64,000 nt of DNA from the NCBI RefSeq assembly GCF_902833225.1, contig NZ_CADFEI010000020.1:62001-126000 (forward strand), written 5' to 3'. A program made the translations under genes and the position numbers. Position 1 is the first letter of the stretch; every line of letters starts with the position of its first letter. The DNA is from Burkholderia sp. BCC1644. GTDB taxonomy: Bacteria > Pseudomonadota > Gammaproteobacteria > Burkholderiales > Burkholderiaceae. This document shows, piece after piece, positions 41,668 through 51,820 of the stretch. The notes below the pieces were generated by a model. That model saw only the letters and a list, made by a program, of their open reading frames with translations. It was not told where the DNA came from and did not search any database.

Positions 41668-42721
41668 CCGCCTGCGCCGCGTCGCGCGCGTTGCGGCCTC
41701 GCTGGGCATCGGCGCCGCGGCACTCGCCGCGACGTTCGCGCACGCGTCCGACACCGCCGCGACGGCGGCGGGCTCAGCGCCAGCCGCCACGCCCGCTACC
41801 GCGCCCGCGCCTTCGGCTTCCACCGCACCCGTCGCGCCGTCCGCCGCCGAAGCCGCCCAGCCGACCGGCGCAGCCGTGCCGGCGAAGGCGTATGCGCAGA
41901 CGCCGCAACAGCAGGTCCGCTACGGCAACGCAATCGCGTTCCGCACGCTGATCCCGTCGCCGCTGCTCGAGCAGCTCACCGCGAACGAATACACGCAGAT
42001 CGTGCAGGCGGCCGCCGACAGCAACCGGTTGCTGCCGGCGAACCAGCCGCGCGTGAAGCGCCTGCGCGCGATCGTCGCGAAGCTCGCGCCGTATTCGGTG
42101 AAGTGGAACGATCGCGTGAAGAGCTGGACGTGGGACGTCAACGCGATCCGCTCGCGCGACATCCGCCTGACCTGCCTGCCGGGCGGCAAGGTGCTCGTGT
42201 ATGGCGGCATGCTCGACCGCGTCCGCCTGAACGACGACGAGCTCGGCGTGCTGCTCGCGCACGGCATCGCGCACGCGCTGCGCGAACACGCGCGCAGCAA
42301 CTTCAGCGCGACGTCGCAGACGTCGCTGCGTGCGGCCGCGCTGCCGCCGCTGTTCGGCGTCGGCGATCCGCTGCCGCAGGCGCTGAATCTCGGCGAGCGC
42401 CTGCAATCGCTTCACTACGAGCCGACCGACGAGACCGAAGCCGACGTGATCGGCGGCGACATCGCCGCACGCGCGGGCTTCGATCCGCGCGCGGCCATCA
42501 CGCTGTGGGACAAGCTCGCGGTCGCGACACGCGCGAACAAGGCGACGGGCTTCATCTACACGCACCCGTACAGCACCGCGCGACGCCAGGATCTGCTGAA
42601 CCGGCTGCCCGACCTGATTCCGCTGTATGCAAAGGCGATCGGCAAGCGTGTCGACTCGCTGCCCGACTATGCGGGCATCAGCGCGCAGCGGCGCAAAGTC
42701 GTCCGGCGCGCCGCCGGGTGA
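41657..42721 (+). CDS. M48-family metalloprotease-like protein lacking the catalytic Glu
   Basis: A 354-residue exported protein: signal peptide at residues 1-30 (LRRVARVAASLGIGAAALAATFAHA), an Ala/Pro-rich linker, then an M48-like domain with DIRLTCLPGGKVLVYGGMLDRVRLNDDELGVLLAHGIAHALREHAR. The usual HExxH reads H202-G203-I-A-H206: both zinc-ligand histidines remain, and the third ligand Glu261 is in ETEADVIGGD, but the catalytic Glu is Gly (codon GGC). It should bind zinc yet not cleave peptides in the normal way. It overlaps the AmpG-like gene by 11 bp. Confidence 0.85.
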   Translation: MRSSRLRRVARVAASLGIGAAALAATFAHASDTAATAAGSAPAATPATAPAPSASTAPVAPSAAEAAQPTGAAVPAKAYAQTPQQQVRYGNAIAFRTLIPSPLLEQLTANEYTQIVQAAADSNRLLPANQPRVKRLRAIVAKLAPYSVKWNDRVKSWTWDVNAIRSRDIRLTCLPGGKVLVYGGMLDRVRLNDDELGVLLAHGIAHALREHARSNFSATSQTSLRAAALPPLFGVGDPLPQALNLGERLQSLHYEPTDETEADVIGGDIAARAGFDPRAAITLWDKLAVATRANKATGFIYTHPYSTARRQDLLNRLPDLIPLYAKAIGKRVDSLPDYAGISAQRRKVVRRAAG

Positions 42722-42730
42722 CGCCGGGCG

Positions 42731-43675
42731 CTACGCGTCCACGTCGGCCGCGACCGGGCGGACACCGCTTTCACGCATCCAGCGCACCTCGTCACCGGGG
42801 CTGCGGCCGAACAGCCGCTTGAACTCGCGGCTGAACTGCGATGCGCTCGCGTAGCCGACGCGCGCGGCCGCCGTGCCGGCGCCGACACCGTCCTGCACCA
42901 TCATCAGCCGCGCCTGGTGTAGCCGCGCGGCCTTCACGTACTGCATCGGCGACGTTGCCGTCACGTGCTTGAACTGCGCGTGGAACACCGCGAGGCTCAT
43001 CCCGGCTTCGCGCGCGAGCGTCTCGACATCGAGGTCGGCCGTCAGCTCCGCATGGATGCGCCGCAGCGCCTTCGCGATGCGGCCGAAGCGATGCTGCTGC
43101 ACGAGCGCCGCGCGCATCGCGTCGCCCTGCTCGCCCGTCAGCACGCGATACGCGATCTCGCGCATGATCGCGGGCCCCAGCACGCGCGTGTCGTGCGGCG
43201 ACGCGAGCGTTTCGAGCAGCCGCACGACCGCGTCGGCCAGCGGCGCGTCGAGCGGCGTCGAATAGACACCGAGCGGTTCGCTGACGGCCGCGCCGAGCGT
43301 CTCGTCGAGCAGGATCGCCAGTTCGGCGATCACCGCGAGGTCGACGCGGATCGAGATCGCGAGAAACGGCTCGTCCATGCTCGCGAACGTCTCGCACTCG
43401 AACGGCAGCGGCACCGACAGCACCAGGTACTGCTGCGCGTCGTACACGAACGAGCGGCCGCCGAGGTAACCGAGCTTGCGCCCCTGGCACACGACGATGA
43501 TGCTCGGTTCGTACAGCACGGGCATGCGTGGCGCGGGACGGCTCACGCGAAAGAGGCGCACGCCGTCGAGCGCCGCGAACGTGTCGCCTTCGTTCGGCGC
43601 GAGGCGCGTGTGCAACTCGATCATGCGGCGCTGCACACGGTCGCCCGCATCGGCAAAAAGGGGCTGGACGCTCAT
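42731..43675 (-). CDS. AraC-family transcriptional regulator
   Basis: A 314-residue regulator with an N-terminal AraC_N effector domain (PVLYEPSIIVVCQGRKLGYLGGRSFVYDAQQYLVLSVPLPFECE) and a C-terminal double HTH of the AraC type (LDVETLAREAGMSLAVFHAQFKHVTATSPMQYVKAARL and VGYASASQFSREFKRLFGRSP). Start MSVQPLFADAG at 43675. It is divergent from an alcohol dehydrogenase gene with a 227-bp shared promoter region, so it probably controls that gene and itself. Effector unknown. Confidence 0.88.
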   Translation of the reverse strand: MSVQPLFADAGDRVQRRMIELHTRLAPNEGDTFAALDGVRLFRVSRPAPRMPVLYEPSIIVVCQGRKLGYLGGRSFVYDAQQYLVLSVPLPFECETFASMDEPFLAISIRVDLAVIAELAILLDETLGAAVSEPLGVYSTPLDAPLADAVVRLLETLASPHDTRVLGPAIMREIAYRVLTGEQGDAMRAALVQQHRFGRIAKALRRIHAELTADLDVETLAREAGMSLAVFHAQFKHVTATSPMQYVKAARLHQARLMMVQDGVGAGTAAARVGYASASQFSREFKRLFGRSPGDEVRWMRESGVRPVAADVDA

Positions 43676-43902
43676 CGGCGTGGTCCTGTCCGGCAAGAGA
43701 ATCTGGCTCGCAATGTAGCACCTTGCACGCGTTTTAACGGCAGTTCGCGCGCAGTTCAAGAGGAATAGGCAAATCTTCCAGACCTTCGTGTATTTCGCCG
43801 CGGCGCCGCGCTCCGTACGATGACGTCCTGCCTCGCCGCATCGCCACATGATGCGACGGCAGTCTGATTCGCCGGATCCGTTCCGGACAAGGAGCCCATC
43901 GC

Positions 43903-44955
43903 ATGAGCACAACCTATGCCTACGCGGCGACCGATTCGCAGTCGCCGCTCGCCCCGTTCGAATTCCAGCGTCGCGCGCTGCGCGACCTCGACGTCCAGAT
44001 CGACGTCCTCTACTGCGGCGTCTGCCACTCGGATCTGCACCAGGCGCGCAACGAATGGCGCAACACGATCTACCCGGTCGTGCCGGGCCATGAAATCGTC
44101 GGCCGCGTGACCGCGACCGGCGCGCAGGTCTCGCGCTTCAAGGTCGGCGAGCTGGTCGGCGTCGGCTGCCTCGTCGATTCGTGCCGCACCTGCCCGAGCT
44201 GCGCGGACGGCCTCGAGCAATACTGCGAAAACGGCTTCGTCGGCACCTACAACGGCCAGGATCGCGTGACGGGCGACATCACGTTCGGCGGCTATTCGAC
44301 GCAGCTCGTCGTCGACGAGGCGTTCGTGCTGCGCGTGCCCGAGACGCTCGACCCGGCCGGCGCCGCGCCGCTCCTGTGCGCGGGGATCACGACCTACTCG
44401 CCGCTGCGGCAGTGGAACGTCGGCCCCGGCAAGAAGGTCGGCATCGTCGGCCTCGGCGGCCTCGGCCACATGGGCGTGAAGCTGGCGCGCGCGATGGGCG
44501 CGCACGTCGTGCTGTTCACGACGTCGCCGTCGAAGATCGAGGACGGCAAGCGCGTCGGCGCGCACGAAGTCGTGATCTCGAAGGACGAAGCGCAGATGCA
44601 CGCGCACCTGAACAGCTTCGACTTCATCCTGAACACGGTCGCCGCGCAACACGACCTGAACCCGTTCCTGCACCTGCTGAAGCGCGACGGCACGATGACG
44701 CTCGTCGGCGCGCCGGAGCACGATCACCCGTCGCCGCAAGTGTTCAACCTGATCTTCAAGCGCCGCCGCCTCGCGGGCTCGCTGATCGGCGGGATCGCCG
44801 AAACGCAGGAAATGCTCGACTTCTGCGCGGAGCACGGGATCACGTCGGATATCGAGACGATTCCGATGCAGCAGATCAACGCCGCTTACGAGCGGATGCT
44901 GAAGAGCGACGTGAAGTACCGGTTCGTGATCGACATGGCGTCGATCAAGCAGTAA
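43903..44955 (+). CDS. zinc-dependent alcohol dehydrogenase (YahK/CAD type)
   Basis: A 350-residue medium-chain dehydrogenase. Catalytic zinc ligands are in YCGVCHSDLHQARNEW and GHEIVGRV; the structural zinc cysteines in CRTCPSCADGLEQYC; the NADP-binding motif is VGIVGLGGLGHMGVKLARAMGA. This matches the YahK/cinnamyl alcohol dehydrogenase group, which reduces aldehydes with NADPH. It faces an AraC-family regulator gene. Confidence 0.9.
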   Translation: MSTTYAYAATDSQSPLAPFEFQRRALRDLDVQIDVLYCGVCHSDLHQARNEWRNTIYPVVPGHEIVGRVTATGAQVSRFKVGELVGVGCLVDSCRTCPSCADGLEQYCENGFVGTYNGQDRVTGDITFGGYSTQLVVDEAFVLRVPETLDPAGAAPLLCAGITTYSPLRQWNVGPGKKVGIVGLGGLGHMGVKLARAMGAHVVLFTTSPSKIEDGKRVGAHEVVISKDEAQMHAHLNSFDFILNTVAAQHDLNPFLHLLKRDGTMTLVGAPEHDHPSPQVFNLIFKRRRLAGSLIGGIAETQEMLDFCAEHGITSDIETIPMQQINAAYERMLKSDVKYRFVIDMASIKQ

Positions 44956-44970
44956 GCGCCGCGTCAAACG

Positions 44971-45004
44971 AAACGGGCCGCATGTCGGACATGCGGCCCG
45001 TTTT
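44971..45004. terminator. bidirectional intrinsic terminator
   Basis: AAACGGGCCGCATGT, CGG loop, ACATGCGGCCCGTTTT: near-perfect stem with A/T ends, between the converging alcohol dehydrogenase and exonuclease genes. Confidence 0.92.
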
Positions 45005-45041
45005 GCATTCGGCGGCTGCGCACGCGGCGCAGCGCCGCCAA

Positions 45042-45815
45042 TCACTTCTTGTAGTCGTAGTCGATCGTCAGCGGCGCATGGTCGCTGAACTTGATGTCCT
45101 TGAAGATCGATGTGCTTTTCGCGGTGCCGGCCACGCCCGGCGTCGCGATCTGGTAGTCGATCCGCCACCCGACGTTCTTCGCGTATGCCTGGCCGCGGTT
45201 GCTCCACCACGTATACTGCTCGGCGCGCGGGTCGAGCGTGCGGAACACGTCGACGTAGCCGACATCGTCGAACAGCTTCGTGAGCCACTCGCGCTCTTCC
45301 GGCAGGCAGCCCGAGTTCTTCTGGTTGCTCTTCCAGTTCTTGATGTCGATTTCCTTGTGGACGATGTTCACGTCGCCGCACAGGATCACTTCGCGCTTCT
45401 TCTTGAGCTGGGCGAGGTGCGGCATGAATTCGTCCATGAAGCGGTACTTCGCCTGCTGGCGCTCTTCGCCGCTCGAGCCGGACGGCACGTACACCGACAC
45501 GACCGACAGCTTGCCGTAGCGCGCCTCGACGTAGCGCCCTTCGGAATCGAATTCGCTGCTGCCGAAGCCGATGATCACGTCATCGGGCTCGCGCCGGCTG
45601 TACACGCCCGCGCCGCTGTAGCCCTTCTTCTCGGCGTGGTGGAAATAGCTCTTGAAGCCGTGCGGCTCGACGAATTCGGCCGGCAGGTCGTCGGCCGAGA
45701 CCTTGATTTCCTGCACGCACACGCAATCGGCGTTCTGTTCGCCGAGCCAGTCGAAGAAGCCCTTCTTCGCGGCGGAGCGGATGCCGTTCAGGTTGGCGGT
45801 AATCACTCGCATCAT
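45042..45815 (-). CDS. xthA: exodeoxyribonuclease III (AP endonuclease)
   Basis: A 257-residue exonuclease/endonuclease/phosphatase-fold enzyme: MMRVITANLNGIRSAAKKG, metal-binding Glu in CVQEIKVSADDL, SAYDV-like VVSVYVPSG, catalytic GDVNIVHKEIDIKN, WRIDYQIATP and the terminal SDHAPLTIDYD. It repairs abasic sites and trims 3' ends. Family length is normal. Monocistronic; shares a terminator with the alcohol dehydrogenase gene. Confidence 0.94.
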   Translation of the reverse strand: MMRVITANLNGIRSAAKKGFFDWLGEQNADCVCVQEIKVSADDLPAEFVEPHGFKSYFHHAEKKGYSGAGVYSRREPDDVIIGFGSSEFDSEGRYVEARYGKLSVVSVYVPSGSSGEERQQAKYRFMDEFMPHLAQLKKKREVILCGDVNIVHKEIDIKNWKSNQKNSGCLPEEREWLTKLFDDVGYVDVFRTLDPRAEQYTWWSNRGQAYAKNVGWRIDYQIATPGVAGTAKSTSIFKDIKFSDHAPLTIDYDYKK

Positions 45816-45856
45816 GTCGGGTTCCGTTCAATTCGATGTTTTTACAGGGTGGCAGC

Positions 45857-46696
45857 TTAACGGATCTTCACGCCTTCGAGCTCGGGCTTCGGCGGCGGGA
45901 ATTCCAGCTTCATGTCGGTCATCGCGCGCAGCAGCAGCTCGGCGATCATCACGTTGCGGTGCGTCTTCGAATCCGCCGGGATCACGTACCACGGCGCATG
46001 CTCGGCCGACGTCGCGGCGAGTGCGTCGCGGTACGCGGACTGGTACGCGTCCCAGTGCTTGCGCGCATCGAGATCGGAGATGTCGAACTTCCAGTGCTTG
46101 GTCGGATCATCGATACGCGCCTGCAGCCGCTCGCGCTGCTCGTCCTTCGAGATGTGCAGGAAGCACTTGATGATCGTCGTGCCGTTCTCGGACAGCATCG
46201 TCTCGAAATCGCGGATCTGCCGGTAGCGGCGCTCGCACTCCTTCGCGTCGATCAGGTCGAGCACGCGCGGCACGAGCACGTCTTCATAGTGGCTGCGGTT
46301 GAAGATCGCGAGCTCGCCCGCGGCCGGCACCTGTGCGTGCACGCGCCACAGGAAGTCGTGCGCGGCCTCGATCGGCGTCGGCGCCTTGAACGGCACGATC
46401 CGCAGGCCGAGCGGATCGACGTCGCGGAACACCGCGCGCACGGTGCCGTCCTTGCCGCTGGTGTCCATCCCCTGCAGCACAAGCAGCACGCGCTTCTTCT
46501 GCTGCGTGTGCAGGCGCTCCTGCTGCGTGTCGAGTTCGGTCGACACGGCCGACAGCCGTTCGCGGTCGGCGTCCTTCGAGCCGGACGAAAACGGCTTCGC
46601 GGCCGGGTCGAACGCATCGAGCTTGAATGCGGCGGCTTCCTTCTCGCGCGTGCTGTACGGCACGCGGAAATCGTCGAGCGACGGTTGTTTCGCCAT
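45857..46696 (-). CDS. ppk2: PPK2-family polyphosphate kinase
   Basis: A 279-residue single-domain PPK2 enzyme. Walker A is LQGMDTSGKDGTVRAVF (about 75-90), then RVPFKAPT-like IVPFKAPTPIEAAHDFLWRVH and IFNRSHYEDVLVPRV (Walker B region). It uses polyphosphate to phosphorylate nucleotides, which class (NDP or NMP) not determinable here. Start MAKQPSLDDFRV has an ideal GGAGGAA ribosome-binding site. A short gap separates it from xthA downstream. Confidence 0.92.
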   Translation of the reverse strand: MAKQPSLDDFRVPYSTREKEAAAFKLDAFDPAAKPFSSGSKDADRERLSAVSTELDTQQERLHTQQKKRVLLVLQGMDTSGKDGTVRAVFRDVDPLGLRIVPFKAPTPIEAAHDFLWRVHAQVPAAGELAIFNRSHYEDVLVPRVLDLIDAKECERRYRQIRDFETMLSENGTTIIKCFLHISKDEQRERLQARIDDPTKHWKFDISDLDARKHWDAYQSAYRDALAATSAEHAPWYVIPADSKTHRNVMIAELLLRAMTDMKLEFPPPKPELEGVKIR

Positions 46697-46751
46697 TCGT
46701 TCCTCCGTTGGACGGTGTGGTGCATACGATAACGCATCCACCAAACGCAAC

Positions 46752-46781
46752 GGGCCGCCCCGAACTGGTTCGGAGCGGCCC
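46752..46781 (-). terminator. hairpin after gatB
   Basis: GGGCCGCCCCGAA, loop, TTCGGAGCGGCCC downstream of the gatB stop (minus strand). The stem is strong; the T-run is weak. Confidence 0.55.
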
Positions 46782-46814
46782 GCCGTCAAGCGCGGTTCTG
46801 GCGCGCGGTCATGC

Positions 46815-48290
46815 TCAGCCGAGCTTCTTCTTCAGCAGTTCGTTGACCTGCTGCGGATTGGCCTTGCCCTTCGTGGCCTTCATCGCCTGGCCGATCAGCG
46901 CGTTGAACGCCTTTTCCTTGCCAGCGCGGAATTCCTCGACCGACTTCGCGTTCGCCGCGAGCACTTCGTCGATGATCGCTTCCAGCGCGCCGGTATCGGA
47001 GATCTGCTTCAGCCCCTTCGCGTCGATGATGCGGTCGGCCGCGCCTTCGTCGGTCGCCTTCTCGTCCCAGATCGTCGCGAAGATTTCCTTCGCGATCTTG
47101 TTCGAGATCGTGCCGTCGGCGATGCGCTGCAGCAACAGCGCGAGCTGCGCAGCCGACACGGGGATCGCGTCGATCTCGATGCCGTCGCGGTTCAGCTGCG
47201 ACGACACGTCGCCCATCAGCCAGTTCGCGACGATCTTCGCGTTCGCCGCACCGGCCTTCGCGACCACCGATTCGAAGTAGGCGGCCATCGCCTTGCTCGA
47301 CGTCAGCACACCCGCGTCATACGCGGACACGCCGTACTCGTCGACGAAGCGCTGCTGGATCGCGGCCGGCAACTCGGGCATGCCGGACTGCACGCGCTCG
47401 ATCCAGTCCTGGCCGATCACGAGCGGCATCAGGTCGGGGTCGGGGAAATAACGGTAATCGTGCGCGTCTTCCTTGCTGCGCATCGAACGCGTCTCGCGCT
47501 TGTCCGGATCGTACAGGCGCGTTTCCTGCACGACTTCGCCGCCGTCCTCGATCAGCTCGATCTGGCGACGGACTTCGAAGTTGATCGCTTCCTCGAGGAA
47601 CCGGAACGAGTTCAGGTTCTTGATTTCCGCGCGCGTGCCGAACTTCTCCTGGCCGACCGGACGCACCGACACGTTCGCATCGCAGCGGAACGAGCCTTCC
47701 TGCATGTTGCCGTCGCAGATGCCGAGCCACACGACGAGACCGTGCAGCGCCTTCGCGTACGCAACGGCTTCGGCCGCGCTGCGCATTTCCGGCTCGGTGA
47801 CGATCTCGAGCAGCGGCGTGCCCGCGCGGTTCAGGTCGATCCCCGTCATCCCGGCGAAGTCTTCATGCAGCGACTTGCCCGCATCCTCCTCGAGGTGCGC
47901 GCGGGTCAGGTTGACGGTCTTCTCGTACGCTGCCTTGCCGGCCTTCTCGTTGGCGGGCACCTGGATCGTGATCTGGCCGCCCTGCACGACCGGAATCTCG
48001 TACTGGCTGATCTGGTAACCCTTCGGCAGATCGGGGTAGAAGTAATTCTTGCGCGCGAAGATGCTGCGCGGCGCGATGGTCGAGCCAATCGCGAGACCGA
48101 AGCGGATCGCGCGTTCGACCGCGCCGCGGTTCAACACCGGCAGCACGCCCGGCAGCGCCAGGTCGACCGGGCAGGCCTGCGTGTTCGGCTCGGCGCCGAA
48201 CTGCGTCGACGCGCCCGAGAAAATCTTCGAGACGGTCGACAGTTGCGCGTGCGTCTCGAGACCGATAACGACTTCCCATTGCGTAGTCAT
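46815..48290 (-). CDS. gatB: GatB, Asp/Glu-tRNA amidotransferase subunit B
   Basis: A 491-residue subunit that activates the tRNA-bound Glu/Asp in transamidation. Signature segments are WEVVIGLETHAQLSTVSKIFSGA, FARKNYFYPDLPKGYQISQYEIP, DYRYFPDPDLMPLVI and the helical C-terminal YqeY-like domain (AINGKANPQQVNELLKKKLG-type end). It is the last gene of gatCAB; gatA ends 3 bp upstream. Confidence 0.97.
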   Translation of the reverse strand: MTTQWEVVIGLETHAQLSTVSKIFSGASTQFGAEPNTQACPVDLALPGVLPVLNRGAVERAIRFGLAIGSTIAPRSIFARKNYFYPDLPKGYQISQYEIPVVQGGQITIQVPANEKAGKAAYEKTVNLTRAHLEEDAGKSLHEDFAGMTGIDLNRAGTPLLEIVTEPEMRSAAEAVAYAKALHGLVVWLGICDGNMQEGSFRCDANVSVRPVGQEKFGTRAEIKNLNSFRFLEEAINFEVRRQIELIEDGGEVVQETRLYDPDKRETRSMRSKEDAHDYRYFPDPDLMPLVIGQDWIERVQSGMPELPAAIQQRFVDEYGVSAYDAGVLTSSKAMAAYFESVVAKAGAANAKIVANWLMGDVSSQLNRDGIEIDAIPVSAAQLALLLQRIADGTISNKIAKEIFATIWDEKATDEGAADRIIDAKGLKQISDTGALEAIIDEVLAANAKSVEEFRAGKEKAFNALIGQAMKATKGKANPQQVNELLKKKLG

Positions 48291-48293
48291 TGC

Positions 48294-49784
48294 TTACACC
48301 CCTGCCGGAACTTGCTTGTGCCAGTCGGTCGCGCGCTGGAACGCGTCGGCGACCTGCAGCATCCGGGCTTCGTTGAAATAGTTGCCGATGATCTGCAGGC
48401 CGACCGGGCGCTTCGCGTTCGCGCCCGCGCCGAAGCCGCACGGCACGCTCATGCCGGGCAGGCCGGCGAGGCTCACCGACAGCGTGTAGATATCCGCGAG
48501 ATACATCTGCACCGGATCGTCGCCCTTCGCGCCAAGATCCCATGCGACCGTCGGCGACGCCGGGCCCATGATCACGTCGCACGACTTGAACGCTTCCTGG
48601 AAATCGTTCGCGATGATGCGGCGGATCTTCTGCGCCTGCAGGTAGTACGCGTCGTAGTAGCCGTGCGACAGCACGTACGCGCCGACCAGAATCCGGCGCT
48701 TCACCTCGGGGCCGAAGCCTTCGGCGCGCGACTTCTTGTACATGTCGAGCAGGTCGCCGTACTGCGCGGCGCGATGGCCGAAGCGCACGCCGTCGAAACG
48801 CGACAGGTTCGACGACGCTTCCGCCGGCGCGATCACGTAATACACGGGGATCGACAGTTCCGTCTTCGGCAGCGACACCGGCACGAGCGTCGCGCCGAGC
48901 GCTTCATACTGCTTCAGTGCGGCGTCGATCGTCGCGCGCACGTCGTCGGCGAGGCCTTCGCCGAAATATTCGTTCGGCAAACCGATGCGCAGGCCCGCGA
49001 GCGGCTTGCCCGCGTCGTTGCCGGCTGCCCACGGCTGGCCGAGGTGGCGCGTGAAATCTTCGTCGTCGCGCTCGAGGCTCGTCGAGTCGCGCTCGTCGAA
49101 GCCGGCCATCGCGTTCAGCAGCAGCGCGCAGTCGGACGCGCTCTGCGCCATCGGGCCGCCCTGGTCGAGCGACGACGCGAACGCGATCATCCCGTAGCGC
49201 GACACCCGGCCGTAGGTCGGCTTGATGCCCGTCACGCCCGCGAACGACGCGGGCTGGCGGATCGAGCCGCCGGTGTCGGTGCCGGTTGCGGCCGGCGCGA
49301 GGCGCGCGGCGACGGCGGCCGAGCTGCCGCCCGAGCTGCCGCCCGGCACCGCGTTCGTGTCCCACGGGTTCTTCACCGCGCCGAAAGCCGAATTCTCGTT
49401 CGACGAGCCCATCGCGAACTCGTCCATGTTGGTCTTGCCGAGCGTGACCATGCCGGCCGCCTGCAGGCGGGCGACGACGGTCGCGTCGAACGGGCTCTCG
49501 TAATTCGCGAGCATCTTCGAGCCGGCGGTCGAGTGCCAGCCGCGCGTGACGAAGACGTCCTTGTGCGCGATCGGCAGGCCGGTGAGCGCGCCGCCCGCGC
49601 CGCGCGCGAGCTCCGCGTCGGCGGCTTTCGCCTGCGCGAGGGTCAGATCGGCGTCGACGTGGACGAACGCGTTCAGGTCGCGTGCGGCGTCGATCCGTTT
49701 CAGGTAGTGCTGCGCGAGCTCGACGGCCGAGCATTCCTTGGCGGCGAGCGCGGCGCGCAGTTCGGTCAGGCTTTTTGCGTGCAT
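48294..49784 (-). CDS. gatA: GatA, Asp/Glu-tRNA amidotransferase subunit A (amidase)
   Basis: A 496-residue amidase-signature enzyme that takes ammonia from glutamine. The Ser-cisSer-Lys triad is visible: Lys in LPIAHKDVFVTRG, the cis-Ser in PGGSSGGSSAAVAARLAP and the nucleophile Ser in GTDTGGSIRQPASFAGVTGIKPTYGRVSR. Other family features include YFGEGLADDVR. Second gene of the gatCAB operon. Confidence 0.97.
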   Translation of the reverse strand: MHAKSLTELRAALAAKECSAVELAQHYLKRIDAARDLNAFVHVDADLTLAQAKAADAELARGAGGALTGLPIAHKDVFVTRGWHSTAGSKMLANYESPFDATVVARLQAAGMVTLGKTNMDEFAMGSSNENSAFGAVKNPWDTNAVPGGSSGGSSAAVAARLAPAATGTDTGGSIRQPASFAGVTGIKPTYGRVSRYGMIAFASSLDQGGPMAQSASDCALLLNAMAGFDERDSTSLERDDEDFTRHLGQPWAAGNDAGKPLAGLRIGLPNEYFGEGLADDVRATIDAALKQYEALGATLVPVSLPKTELSIPVYYVIAPAEASSNLSRFDGVRFGHRAAQYGDLLDMYKKSRAEGFGPEVKRRILVGAYVLSHGYYDAYYLQAQKIRRIIANDFQEAFKSCDVIMGPASPTVAWDLGAKGDDPVQMYLADIYTLSVSLAGLPGMSVPCGFGAGANAKRPVGLQIIGNYFNEARMLQVADAFQRATDWHKQVPAGV

Positions 49785-49853
49785 TGAGTGGTTTTCCTGG
49801 GAATTCTGGGTCGCGCGCGGCGCGAAGGCGGCGGCGCGCTTGTCATCGAATGC

Positions 49854-50153
49854 TTACTCGATCACCTTCGGCACGAGATAGAGGCCGTCCTGGACGGCCG
49901 GCGCCGGACGCTGGTTGTCGTCGCGATTGACGACTTCCGTCACGGCGTCGTCGCGCAGGCGCTGCGCGACTTCCTGGATCTGTTCGATCGGGTGGGCGAG
50001 CGGCGCGATGCCGGCGGTATCGACCGCCTGCATCTGCTCGACGAGGCCGAAGAATTCATTGAGCTGGCCGAGCATGTGCTCGGCGTCGGCGTCGGCCATT
50101 TCGAGTCGCGCCAGGTGCGCGATGCGTTTCACATCGGTCAGGGTCAGGGCCAT
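49854..50153 (-). CDS. gatC: GatC, Asp/Glu-tRNA amidotransferase subunit C
   Basis: A 99-residue small subunit: [51 protein letters not shown] and the end [23 protein letters not shown] fit GatC. It wraps GatA and is needed for complex stability. It opens the gatCAB operon, 69 bp before gatA. Confidence 0.95.
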
Positions 50154-50520
50154 GCGATCACCGGAAAAACAAGGCTGCGCAGCGCATCAAAAGCAGCGCT
50201 GCGGCGGGGGGTTGGAGGGTGCGATCCCACCCTCAAAAATCGGGGCCGAAGCGGCAAAAATACCACCCGTTTCGATTCAAATACCGTGAAATTATAAGGT
50301 ATCATTACGCGTTCGACCCAAACCCGGCAGCCTTTTCCCGCACCGTTTCGCCTCACTTCGGCAAGCCGTGCGTGCATCGTGCGATCCCCGGTAGACATCA
50401 CTCGCAGCTTCGTGCGCCGCGGCGGCCGCTTCCGCCACGCTTCCCGAGGCTGTTATTTTTTCCGCTGCCGCCCTCAGCGCTCGCTATGCAGGGCCGGCCC
50501 AGAGCGAAACAGGATTCTGA
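50154..50520. other. divergent promoter region gatC/mreB
   Basis: 367 bp without coding signal. It holds an AT-rich centre: TATAAT on the minus strand (50291-50296) for gatCAB, and on the plus strand TTCAAA near 50276-50281 with TATCAT about 18 bp later for mreB. The mreB leader is then about 210 nt. No clear operators seen. Confidence 0.5.
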
Positions 50521-51564
<1,044 letters not shown>

Positions 51565-51571
51565 TCGTCTA

Positions 51572-51820
51572 GGGGGCTGTTTTCCCATGAAACGTACGTG
51601 CGAATGCCCGAAATCGGTCGCAGGGCAAGAAGTGAGGAGCGCCGTTTGGCCGCGCCAAACAAGCGACGAACGACGCCGCCATGCGGCCGATTTCGGGCAT
51701 TCCCGTGGAATGAATTTTAAATTTGGGGTTGCCCCGAAACGGGCCGCTCGCTGCGTCATGCTCCTTGCGAGCGGCCCGTTTCGGGGCAACGCACGCACGT
51801 TTCATGAGAAAACAGCCCCC
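51572..51820. repeat. 249-bp nested inverted-repeat element between mreB and mreC
   Basis: The outer arms 51572-51601 and 51791-51820 are complementary over 28 of 30 bp (GGGGGCTGTTTTC...). Inside, hairpin A has a 20-bp stem (51602-51621 with 51683-51702; one G-T pair) that itself encloses a 7-bp hairpin GTTTGGC/GCCAAAC (51644-51660). Hairpin B is a perfect 24-bp stem (51728-51751 with 51767-51790), loop 15 nt. A 25-nt AT-rich linker (51703-51727) joins A and B. Drawn as RNA this is a three-way junction, with arms abutting exactly. It also yields short open frames beginning MKRTC/MKRAC on both strands, which are by-products of the repeat. Nature unknown: mobile repeat, attenuator or structured RNA. 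Confidence 0.9.

Noticed and set aside
46299..49787. A 1,162-codon open frame on the plus strand
   Set aside because: It runs antisense to gatB and gatA, has a His/Arg/Val-rich shadow composition typical of high-GC complementary frames, and has no domain or ribosome-binding site.
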